From positions 1-27,007 of the forward strand of contig CBDUBS010000034.1 of the NCBI GenBank assembly GCA_965365445.1: a stretch of 27,007 nt of DNA. Reading direction: 5' to 3'. How positions within the stretch are numbered: the stretch's first letter is position 1; each line of letters begins with the position of its first letter. The translations under genes and the position numbers were made by a program. Shown one piece after another: positions 15,409 to 22,565 of this stretch. A model generated the notes under the pieces. That model made no database searches. It worked only from the letters and a program-made list of their open reading frames with translations, and had not been told where the DNA came from. The stretch is from CBDUBS01 sp965365445. Lineage in GTDB: Bacteria; Bacteroidota; Rhodothermia; Rhodothermales; DASSAV01.

Positions 15409-17736
15409 ATGGAACCGGAAAAAGCCCCTTCCGAAAAGCCGTCTCATTTCATCCGCGACATCATCGAAAGCGACCTTCGTTCCGGCAAGCACCGGACGGT
15501 GGTTACCCGGTTTCCGCCGGAGCCGAACGGGTACCTGCACATCGGGCACGCCAAGAGCATCTGCTTGAACTTCGGGCTGGCCCGGGATTACCGGGGCCGG
15601 TGCCATCTGCGTTTCGACGACACCAACCCGGAAACCGAGAACGAGGAGTTCGTCGAGTCGATCAAGGAGAGCGTGCGGTGGCTGGGGTTCGACTGGAACG
15701 AGCACCTGTACTTCGCTTCGGATTACTTCGAGCGGTTTTACGAAGTGGCCGAGAAGCTCATACGGCAGGGCGACGCCTACGTGGACAGCCTGAGCGAGGA
15801 GGAAATCCGGGAGCACCGGGGCACGGTAACCTCACCGGGGCGGCCGAGCCCATACCGCGACCGCCCGGTGGAGGAGAACCTCGACCTGTTCCGCCGGATG
15901 CGGGCAGGCGAGTTTGGGGACGGCGCCCATGTGCTGCGGGCGCGCGGCGACCTGGCCTCGCCGAACATGAAAATGCGCGACCCCTTGCTGTACCGCATCA
16001 AGCACGCCTCGCATTACCATAGGGGGGACGCGTGGTGCATTTATCCGTTTTACGATTACGCCCATCCGCTGGAGGACGCCATCGAAGGGGTGACGCATTC
16101 GCTGTGCACGCTCGAATTCGACAATAACCGGGAGGTGTACGACTGGGTGCTCGAACGCGGCCTAAAACCGGAGCAGATCCCGACCCGCCCGCGCCAGTAC
16201 GAGTTCTCCCGGTTGAACCTCGATTATACCGTCATGAGCAAGCGGAAGCTGCTCCAGCTGGTCAACGAGGGGCACGTAGCCGGCTGGGACGATCCGCGTT
16301 TGCCCACCCTGTTCGGTATGCGGCGGCGCGGCATCCCGCCCGAAGCCATCCGGGCCTTTTGCGACCGGGTGGGCGTGACGAAAGTGGAAGGAAGCGTCGA
16401 TCCGGAGCTGCTGGACCACAGCATCCGGGACGAGCTGAACGCCCGGGCGCCCCGGGTGATGTGCGTGCTCCAGCCCCTCAAGGTGACCATTACCAATTAT
16501 CCGGAGGGGGAGGCGGAGTGGCTCGACGCCCCGTACTGGCCGCACGACATCGGGAAAAGCGGCTCGCGGCGGGTTCCGTTCTCTCGCGAGCTGTACATCG
16601 AGCGGGACGATTTCATGGAGACCCCTTCGGCCCGGTTTTTCCGCCTCGCCCCCGGGCGAGAAGTACGGCTGCGGTACGGGTACCTCGTTACCTGCACCGA
16701 GGTGGTTCGGGACTCTGGCGGAGCGGTTTCCGAAATACGGTGCACCTACGACCCGGCTACGCGTAGCGGCGAAGCGCCGGACGGAAGGCGCCCGAAGGCG
16801 ACGCTGCACTGGGTGTCGGCGGCGCACGCGCTAAAGGCCGAAGTGCGGCTCTACAATCCGCTGTTTACCGTGGCGCACCCCGATGAGGAAGGCGGGGACT
16901 TCAAAGACTATCTCAACCCGGAGTCGCTGGTGGTGCTGGAGGGCGCCCGTATCGAGCCCTCGGTTGGCGGCGACCCGGCGGACAGGCGCTACCAGTTCGA
17001 GCGGCAGGGATACTTCTGGCCCGACCCGGTGGACTCTGGCCCGGAGCGGCTCGTATTCAACCGCATCGTGCCGCTGCGCGATACGTATTCGCGTGGGGGC
17101 CGGGAGGAGGCGGCGCAGGAGGCGTCTCGGAAGCAGGCGGCAGGCGTGGGCGAAATGGCCCTCGTAGAGAAGCAGCGCCGCATTTCCTCGTTTTCGGAAA
17201 AAGCGAACCAGCGGTACATACACTATACCGACACGCTCGGGTTGCATCTGGAAGAAGCGCTGGTGCTCGTGGAAAATGCCTCCCTGGCCGGGCTGTTCGA
17301 CCGGTTGCTTTCGGAGGGCATCCCGGGGCGCACCGCCGCAGCATGGCTCGTCCACGAGCTGCCCCGGGAGTACCGGTCGCTATCTCCGGAGGAGATGCCT
17401 TTTGCGCCGGGCCGCCTGGCGGAATTACTGGCGCTGGTGGAGCAGGGAGCGATCACGACCGGCATTGCCCGCGACGTGCTGGCCGAGCTCATCCGCACCG
17501 GCGACGATCCGGCCGCCATCATCGAGCGCCACGGCTTGCAGCCCCTTACGGACACGTCCCAATTGGAACGCCTGATCGACGGTGTACTGGCTTCACATCC
17601 GGAGAAGGTACGGCAATACGCCGAGGGCAAAACCGGCCTCATGGGGTTCTTCGTGGGACAGGTGATGCGCAAGACCGGCGGCCGGGCCGACCCGTCGCAG
17701 GTAAAGTCGCTGCTGGAGGGGCGGCTGGCCGAATGA
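15409..17736 (+). CDS. glnS: Glutaminyl-tRNA synthetase with C-terminal YqeY domain
   Basis: Charges tRNA-Gln with glutamine. Residues about 25-335 form the class I catalytic core, with HIGH at 44-47 (PPEPNGYLHIGHAKS) and the KMSKS-type loop VMSKRK at about 275-280. The anticodon-binding beta-barrels follow (about 340-575, including WPHDIGKSGSRRVPFSRELYIERDDF). Beyond the usual length of about 555 residues there is a helical extension (about 615-773: HYTDTLGLHLEEAL, ALVEQGAITTGIARDVLAEL, FFVGQVMRKTGGRADPSQV). This is a GatB/YqeY-type tRNA-binding tail, an arrangement known from Deinococcus GlnRS. A dedicated GlnRS implies that tRNA-Gln need not be made by the GatCAB route. The stop is 7 bp from the convergent GH97 stop. 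Confidence 0.96.
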   Translation: MEPEKAPSEKPSHFIRDIIESDLRSGKHRTVVTRFPPEPNGYLHIGHAKSICLNFGLARDYRGRCHLRFDDTNPETENEEFVESIKESVRWLGFDWNEHLYFASDYFERFYEVAEKLIRQGDAYVDSLSEEEIREHRGTVTSPGRPSPYRDRPVEENLDLFRRMRAGEFGDGAHVLRARGDLASPNMKMRDPLLYRIKHASHYHRGDAWCIYPFYDYAHPLEDAIEGVTHSLCTLEFDNNREVYDWVLERGLKPEQIPTRPRQYEFSRLNLDYTVMSKRKLLQLVNEGHVAGWDDPRLPTLFGMRRRGIPPEAIRAFCDRVGVTKVEGSVDPELLDHSIRDELNARAPRVMCVLQPLKVTITNYPEGEAEWLDAPYWPHDIGKSGSRRVPFSRELYIERDDFMETPSARFFRLAPGREVRLRYGYLVTCTEVVRDSGGAVSEIRCTYDPATRSGEAPDGRRPKATLHWVSAAHALKAEVRLYNPLFTVAHPDEEGGDFKDYLNPESLVVLEGARIEPSVGGDPADRRYQFERQGYFWPDPVDSGPERLVFNRIVPLRDTYSRGGREEAAQEASRKQAAGVGEMALVEKQRRISSFSEKANQRYIHYTDTLGLHLEEALVLVENASLAGLFDRLLSEGIPGRTAAAWLVHELPREYRSLSPEEMPFAPGRLAELLALVEQGAITTGIARDVLAELIRTGDDPAAIIERHGLQPLTDTSQLERLIDGVLASHPEKVRQYAEGKTGLMGFFVGQVMRKTGGRADPSQVKSLLEGRLAE

Positions 17737-17743
17737 ACGCCGC

Positions 17744-19633
17744 TTACGGTTCGGCGGGTGTAAGTCGCACGGCCACGCCCCCGCCCGGCTTCAGCGTTTC
17801 CCGCAGCGTCGCGGCGGCATACACCGTGCGGCGCTCGATGGATACGCCTGTGCGCGTAGGGGCATTTCCGTCGCGGTAGATGTAGGCCAGATAGGGCCGT
17901 CCTTCCGGGAGGAAGGTCAGCGGTACATCCAGGGTGCGGGCGTCGTTATTCGTGATGACGCCCAGGAACCAGTCCGCGCCGCTGCGCCGTGCTATGGCCG
18001 CGTACCCGCCGATTTCGCCCGTGACCACCCTGGATTCATCCCACACAGTGGGCAGAGCGTCCCAGAACGCGATTTCCGGCTCGCCCTGGTAGTCCTCGGG
18101 GCGGTCGTACCAGAATAGCCATTGCAGCGGGCTGTAGAACACGACCGGCAGGGCCAGCTGGTGGGCCGGCGTGGTTTTGATGTACCGGGAGGCTTCTCGG
18201 AACTCCGGCCGCTGGTAATAGCAGAACGTATAGTCGGCGGCGCCGGCCAGAAAGCGCGTGAACGGAAGGATGGTGTTGTGGGTTGCGTCGGGCATGGCTT
18301 CGTTGCCGAGGATGCCTTCCTGCGTCATCAGGTTGGGGTACGTCCGCGAGAACCCGGTGGGGCGGTATTCGTCGTGCACGTTCACCATCATCCCGTAGTC
18401 GGCGGCTTTGCGCACCGCTTCGTGCAGCCAGGTCGTCCATCGGTGGGAGCCGACCTGAACGAAGCCGAATTTCATTCCGCTGATGCCCCACGCCCGGTAG
18501 AGCGGCAGCAGCACATCCAGTTGGCGTTCGAGCGCCCGCCGGTTGACGTACAGGAGCACCCCGATTCCGTTTTCGCGGGCGTACCGGACGGCTTCCCCGA
18601 GGTCGAGGTCGCCTTTCGGGTTCCGCAGCGGATCGACGGTAACGGTGGAAGCGTCGGAGGCGACACTGTATTCATGCCCGTACCACCCGGCGTCGAAGTG
18701 GATGTATTGCAGGTTGTGCGCCACGGCGAAGTCCACGCACGTTCTGGCTCCTTCGGTAGAGAGCGTGACTTCGCGGATGACTTTCCCGGGCTTGATCCAG
18801 TCGGTGGAGAGCAGCCGGCTCGGCTGGTTGAGATTGAGGATCAGGTCGTTTGCTTCGAGCAGGTCGCCCGGCTTCTCCCCGACCATCACCACGCGCCAGG
18901 GGGTCGTGAACGGGGCTCCTTCGGTTACGGGCGACGCCAGGCGGGTGACCAGCACGCCGGGCGCCGCGAGGGCGAGTTTCATCCGGGCGTAATTGACCAT
19001 AGCGGCCTCCGTGACCGTGGCGTAGAGGCCGTCCGGGAGCTGTACGGTCAGCGGGCGTTCGGCTTCCGAGGGCCAGCGGTCGAGGGGCAGCAGCCGGTAT
19101 TCCGCCTGCGCTACAGGGGTAAACCAGGCCCGGGCCCCCTCCGGGAACGCAAAGGTCGTCGCTTCGTCGGCAATGGCGATTGTGCTCAGGCCCTGCTGCT
19201 CCGGAAAGTGGACGGCGAAGGCGACGCCGGCGTCGTACGCCCGCACGAGCAGCCGGAACGAACGCAGGGTATCGGCCCGGTTTCGCAGGGAAAGCGTCAT
19301 CTCGTTGTAGCGATCCCGGATGAGAGAGCGTTCGCCGTAGACGGGAATCCAGGTGGTATCCACGGTGCGGCGTTCGACGCCCAGCACCTCCAGGTTGCGG
19401 AACAGACTTGCCGGGGCATCCATTTCGAGCCGTATGACCGACGGCAGCACCACCGCCCGGTGTTTGTACGTTACTTCATAGCGCATCCCCTCCCCTGCCG
19501 CTTGCAGGCTGACGGAAGGGCCTCCGCCGGGGGCCGTAACCCGGTGGAGCGTCTGGCCGGCCGCGACGCCAGACAGCCCCATCAGCAGAGCGACCAACAG
19601 AAAGGCATCGGGATACCACCGCATTTCCATCAT
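17744..19633 (-). CDS. Secreted GH97 glycoside hydrolase (alpha-glucosidase/alpha-galactosidase family)
   Basis: A 629-residue SusB-like enzyme. Residues 1-26 form a Sec signal peptide (hydrophobic AFLLVALLMGLSGVAAG, likely cut after AGQ or AAG), so the enzyme acts in the periplasm or on the surface. An N-terminal beta-sandwich (about 30-290) precedes a TIM barrel (about 300-560) and a small C-terminal beta domain. Barrel motifs typical of GH97 are YIHFDAGWYG, GMKFGFVQVGSHRWT, NVHDEYRPTGFSRTYPNL and TQEGILGNEA. Family members are either inverting alpha-glucosidases or retaining alpha-galactosidases; I did not assign the mechanism. No susC/susD pair is adjacent, so it is not part of a visible polysaccharide locus. 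Confidence 0.93.
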   Translation of the reverse strand: MMEMRWYPDAFLLVALLMGLSGVAAGQTLHRVTAPGGGPSVSLQAAGEGMRYEVTYKHRAVVLPSVIRLEMDAPASLFRNLEVLGVERRTVDTTWIPVYGERSLIRDRYNEMTLSLRNRADTLRSFRLLVRAYDAGVAFAVHFPEQQGLSTIAIADEATTFAFPEGARAWFTPVAQAEYRLLPLDRWPSEAERPLTVQLPDGLYATVTEAAMVNYARMKLALAAPGVLVTRLASPVTEGAPFTTPWRVVMVGEKPGDLLEANDLILNLNQPSRLLSTDWIKPGKVIREVTLSTEGARTCVDFAVAHNLQYIHFDAGWYGHEYSVASDASTVTVDPLRNPKGDLDLGEAVRYARENGIGVLLYVNRRALERQLDVLLPLYRAWGISGMKFGFVQVGSHRWTTWLHEAVRKAADYGMMVNVHDEYRPTGFSRTYPNLMTQEGILGNEAMPDATHNTILPFTRFLAGAADYTFCYYQRPEFREASRYIKTTPAHQLALPVVFYSPLQWLFWYDRPEDYQGEPEIAFWDALPTVWDESRVVTGEIGGYAAIARRSGADWFLGVITNNDARTLDVPLTFLPEGRPYLAYIYRDGNAPTRTGVSIERRTVYAAATLRETLKPGGGVAVRLTPAEP

Positions 19634-19938
19634 GAGCGCAACCCGTTTACGTTTCGGAATTCTTCAGTGTAGGCAGCGCTCCCGGCGGATGCAACAGCCT
19701 GCGCGGGAACGCTGCCCGTCGCCGCGCAGGCGGGGAGCCGGAATCCTGACACGGGCCGGGAATATCCGCGCACCTTCCCGGCGGTCGGAACCCCGATCCG
19801 GCAGGGAATGCCGCCCGGCGTAGTCGTTCGGTACAGGGAAGCATCCGTGCCCGGTCGTTTCTCGTTGCCGCTTTTTTCCAATATCCTATCTGCCTTTGCC
19901 GTACATCGTACCCCATCCATTCACGTCTACCCTGAGCC
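19634..19938. other. Intergenic space between GH97 and tryptophanase genes
   Basis: A 305-bp space between divergent genes. It holds repeat copy B and a T-rich stretch (CTTTTTTCC, 19871-19879) upstream of the tryptophanase gene, where a promoter is expected. Short open frames here look like unselected GC-rich DNA. Confidence 0.5.
19779..19869 (+). repeat. Diverged intergenic repeat, copy B
   Basis: The partner of copy A at 14590-14676. The core GTACAGGGAAGC (19831-19842) is identical. The following hairpin CAGGGA-AGCA-TCCGTG has one mismatch relative to copy A's perfect stem. Flanking GGCGG-CGGAACCCCGA and GTTTCTCGTTG also align with a few substitutions and small gaps. Confidence 0.55.
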
Positions 19939-21366
19939 ATGGAACACACCGAATCGTCTTCTCCCCGCACGATGGGGCAACAATATGGCCGGCGCTCCTG
20001 GGCCGAGCCGTGGAAAATCAAGATGGTCGAACCCCTCTTCATGACCACGCCCGCGCAGCGGAAGCGGGCGCTGGAGGAAGCCGGGTTCAACACGTTCCTT
20101 CTGCCGTCGGCCGACGTATACATCGACCTGCTCACCGACAGCGGTACGAACGCCATGAGCGACCGCCAGTGGGCGGGAATGATGATGGGAGATGAAGCCT
20201 ACGCCGGAAGCGGCAACTTCACGCGGCTGGAGGAAGCCGTACGGACGTTCTACGGCTTCCCGCTGGTGGTGCCGACGCACCAGGGGCGCGGGGCCGAGCA
20301 CCTGCTGAGTAAAGCCGCCATTACGCCGGGGCAGTTCACGCCGGGCAATATGTACTTCACGACCACCCGGCTCCATCAGGAGCTGGCGGGCGGCACGTTC
20401 GTGGATGTCGTTATCGACGAAGCGCACGACCCTACCGATCTGCACCCTTTCAAGGGCAACATCGATTTGCAGAAGCTCGAAAACCTGATCGAGCGGGAAG
20501 GGGCGGACAAGGTAGCCTACGTAAGCCTCGGCGCAACGGTTAATATGGCCGGGGGGCAGCCCGTGAGTATGCAGAACGTTCGGGAGGTGCACCGGCTCTG
20601 CGCCGCGCACGGCATACGGGTATACCTGGACGCGACGCGCCTGGTGGAAAACGCCTTTTTCATTCAGGAGCGGGAGGCCGGGTATGCCGATAAATCCCTT
20701 GCGGAAATCGTACGGGAGTTTTGCAGCCATGTGGACGGCGGGTGGATGAGCGCCAAGAAAGACGCCCTGGTCAACATCGGCGGGTGGGTGGCCGTTACCG
20801 ACCCCGATCTGTACGAGATGCTGCGGAACCTGGTGGTAATCTACGAAGGGCTGCATACCTACGGCGGACTTGCCGGAAGGGATATGGAAGCGATGGCAAT
20901 CGGCATCGAGGAATCGATGCAGGATGAATACATGCGCGCCCGGATAGGCCAGGTACGGTACCTGGGCGATCTGCTGACGGCGTGGGACATCCCGATCGTC
21001 CGGCCCGTAGGGGGGCACGCGATTTTTCTGGACGCCCGCCGGTTTTACCCGCACATACCGCAGGATGAGTTTCCCGCGCAGACCCTCGCGGCGGCCCTGT
21101 ACCTCGACTCGGGCGTTCGCGGAATGGAACGCGGCATCGTAAGCGCCGGCAGGGACCCCCATACCGGGAACCACTATTTCCCGAAGCTCGAGTTGACCCG
21201 GCTTACGATTCCCCGGCGTGTATACACCCAGGCGCACATGGATGTGGTAGCGGAATCCGTGAAGGCCGTTTACGACGCACGCGAGGAGGCTTCCGGGCTG
21301 CGCATGGTCCACGAGCCGAAATACCTGCGGTTCTTTCAGGCGCGGTTCGAACCCTCGGGGGGCTGA
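19939..21366 (+). CDS. Tryptophanase / tyrosine phenol-lyase family beta-eliminating lyase
   Basis: A PLP-dependent fold-I lyase that splits tryptophan to indole (or tyrosine to phenol), pyruvate and ammonia. The 475 residues match the family. Key positions are the Schiff-base lysine K274 in SAKKDALVNIGG, N202 in TVNMAGGQP, D231 in YLDATR and the conserved R in the substrate pocket region. The segment NLVVIYEG...YGGLAGRDMEAMAIG looks closer to tyrosine phenol-lyase than to E. coli TnaA, but many Bacteroidota tryptophanases share it, so substrate specificity is left open. ATG 19939 gives the usual N-terminus. The last 13 codons (CGGTTCTTTC... to the stop) lie in the 66-bp repeat that is duplicated downstream. 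Confidence 0.9.
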   Translation: MEHTESSSPRTMGQQYGRRSWAEPWKIKMVEPLFMTTPAQRKRALEEAGFNTFLLPSADVYIDLLTDSGTNAMSDRQWAGMMMGDEAYAGSGNFTRLEEAVRTFYGFPLVVPTHQGRGAEHLLSKAAITPGQFTPGNMYFTTTRLHQELAGGTFVDVVIDEAHDPTDLHPFKGNIDLQKLENLIEREGADKVAYVSLGATVNMAGGQPVSMQNVREVHRLCAAHGIRVYLDATRLVENAFFIQEREAGYADKSLAEIVREFCSHVDGGWMSAKKDALVNIGGWVAVTDPDLYEMLRNLVVIYEGLHTYGGLAGRDMEAMAIGIEESMQDEYMRARIGQVRYLGDLLTAWDIPIVRPVGGHAIFLDARRFYPHIPQDEFPAQTLAAALYLDSGVRGMERGIVSAGRDPHTGNHYFPKLELTRLTIPRRVYTQAHMDVVAESVKAVYDAREEASGLRMVHEPKYLRFFQARFEPSGG

Positions 21367-21393
21367 CCCTTCAGGCGAGCCGGCCGTTGCGCA
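21328..21393 (+). repeat. 66-bp direct repeat, left copy (putative attL)
   Basis: Identical to 22500-22565 except one base (21358 G versus 22530 A). It covers the 3' end of the tryptophanase gene, its stop, and a sequence matching the last codons of the convergent helicase gene. It includes the palindrome GGTTCGAACC at 21344-21353. The right-hand neighbour sequence differs abruptly from the other copy. Confidence 0.95.
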
Positions 21394-21548
21394 TAGTTCT
21401 ACGCGTACGGAGTTGGTCTATTTCAAGAGGCTGTAGTGTAGCCCGATCCTGCACGAACGTATTTTCCAACCGGGTTTCCACGTAGAACCGGGGCGGGGTG
21501 CAGCGCGTTCTGGTGGGTAACTGATTTCAAAACTGAGCAAGCACGTTT

Positions 21549-21782
21549 ATGACGAGGAAGACACAACATGTCGTTCCGAATCCAAACGGAGGTTGGAGCG
21601 TGAAGAAGGGCGGAGCGTCCAGGGCGACGAGGACCTTCGATACGCAAAAAAAGGCTATTTCGTACGCGAGGGAGTTGAGTAAGAACCAGGGCACCGAACT
21701 GTATGTGCACAAGCGTGACGGCACGATCAGGAGTAAGGATTCGTACGGCAACGATCCATGTCCGCCCAGGGACCAGCCGTGA
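21549..21782 (+). CDS. DUF2188 domain protein
   Basis: A 77-residue protein matching the DUF2188 pattern across its length: HVVPNPNGGWSVKKGGASRA at the start, then FDTQKKAISYARELSKNQG (helix), ELYVHKRDGTIRSKDSYGNDP and a proline/acid end. The family is small and basic, of unknown biochemical role, and often found on plasmids and in accessory regions. ATG 21549 is the natural start. The 3' end overlaps the following gene by 25 bp from its ATG, or by GTGA (4 bp) if that gene uses GTG 21779, a layout typical of translational coupling. It is the first gene of the inserted cassette; about 155 bp upstream would have to supply the promoter. Confidence 0.8.
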   Translation: MTRKTQHVVPNPNGGWSVKKGGASRATRTFDTQKKAISYARELSKNQGTELYVHKRDGTIRSKDSYGNDPCPPRDQP

Positions 21783-22435
21783 TCGATAAGGATACGTTGG
21801 ATGAGCCGGTCGGGGACTACGAAACGAACGTGTTCGTGAATTGCCCCTTCGACGACGAGTACTACTCGCTTTTACGTCCGCTGCTGTTCACCATCGTCTA
21901 TCTTGGTTACAATCCGCGGATTGCAACCGAGCGGTCCGACTCGGGCGAAAATCGATTAGACAAAATACGTGAGCTGATCCGGGAGAGTAAGTACAGTATT
22001 CATGACCTGTCGAGACTGAAATCCAACAGGGCCGGGGAATTCTATCGAATGAATATGCCGTTTGAACTGGGGATCGAGTACGGAGCGAGATTATTCGGCC
22101 CGGGTTTCATGCGGGGCAAGCGATGCCTGATTCTTGAGAAGAAACTTCACGACTTCAAAAAGGCCCTGTCGGACATATCAGGCGTCGATATAAAGGCTCA
22201 TAGCAACGAACCTGACGAGGTTGTCCGGGCCGTAAGAGACTGGTTTGTGGAAACGTTGGGCTTGCGCGGCGTGCAGACTGGAACCGTAGTCTGGTATGTA
22301 TTCAATGACTTTACTACGGCTTTCTACGAGAAGATGGCTGCCGAGGGCAGTCCGGAGAAGGATATCCAACAGATGCCTGTGCCGGAGTACATAGATCACA
22401 TACGCAACTGGGTAGCCGAGCAAAGGGGTGTGTAA
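21758..22435 (+). CDS. TIR-like / nucleoside-deoxyribosyltransferase-like protein, candidate NAD or nucleotide-acting effector
   Basis: A 225-residue soluble protein. Residues 24-33 (NVFVNCPFDD) form a TIR-box-1-like strand and turn. Helix LLRPLLFTIVYLG and strand YNPRIATER follow. Residues 62-87 (SGENRLDKIRELIRESKYSIHDLSRLK) resemble the second conserved block. NMPFELGIEYGA (99-110) places E103 like the catalytic Glu of TIR NADases and of nucleoside 2-deoxyribosyltransferases. KRCLILEKK and SDISGVDIKAH complete a Rossmann-like core (to about 170), then a helical tail that may be regulatory. I recognise the pattern from unnamed accessory-region proteins, and the enzymatic role is inference. 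ATG 21758 is used; GTG 21779 is an alternative. It is coupled to the DUF2188 gene. Confidence 0.75.
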   Translation: MSAQGPAVIDKDTLDEPVGDYETNVFVNCPFDDEYYSLLRPLLFTIVYLGYNPRIATERSDSGENRLDKIRELIRESKYSIHDLSRLKSNRAGEFYRMNMPFELGIEYGARLFGPGFMRGKRCLILEKKLHDFKKALSDISGVDIKAHSNEPDEVVRAVRDWFVETLGLRGVQTGTVVWYVFNDFTTAFYEKMAAEGSPEKDIQQMPVPEYIDHIRNWVAEQRGV

Positions 22436-22499
22436 CAGGCCCGCATTACAAAACGACGTTGTTAACGGGGCACCCGGCGTTAGCAAAGCCGGATTTCGC

Positions 22500-22565
22500 C
22501 GGTTCTTTCAGGCGCGGTTCGAACCCTCGAGGGGCTGACCCTTCAGGCGAGCCGGCCGTTGCGCA
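22500..22565 (+). repeat. 66-bp direct repeat, right copy (putative attR)
   Basis: Second copy of the repeat at 21328-21393, 1172 bp away. It begins with sequence equal to the tryptophanase 3' end, here without a gene in front, and ends in the real last codons of the helicase gene on the minus strand. GGTTCGAACC is at 22516-22525. Confidence 0.95.

Larger units (their letters stand above)
21394..22499 (+). mobile_element. Putative 1.1-kb integrase-less mobile cassette
   Basis: DNA lying between two copies of the 66-bp repeat and absent, by inference, from the ancestral tryptophanase-helicase junction. It carries two overlapping co-directional genes (DUF2188 and a TIR/NDT-like protein). Two sampled 60-base lines inside (21841-21900 and 22021-22080) hold 61 G+C of 120, lower than the neighbouring genes, and rare-looking AGA and ATA codons appear. 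No transposase, recombinase or terminal inverted repeat was seen. A small imperfect hairpin (TAACG GGG CA CCC GG CGTTA, 22463-22482) lies near the right end. Mobilisation in trans is inferred. Confidence 0.6.

Noticed and set aside
18122..19672. Long plus-strand frame (516 codons) across the GH97 gene
   Set aside because: Antisense shadow of a well-supported GH97 gene; no recognisable domain.
19927..21312. Long minus-strand frame (461 codons) across the tryptophanase gene
   Set aside because: Antisense shadow; composition follows the complement of tryptophanase codons.
21328..21366. tRNA gene fragment suggested by GGTTCGAACC
   Set aside because: The flanks do not pair as a T-stem and there is no acceptor stem or anticodon arm; the sequence is coding in the tryptophanase gene.
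22436..22490. Possible integron attC site at the cassette's right end (TAAC...CGTTAGC)
   Set aside because: The outer TAAC/GTTA match weakly, but inner arms do not pair and the core boxes miss consensus positions. The 66-bp host-derived repeat also does not fit integron cassettes.
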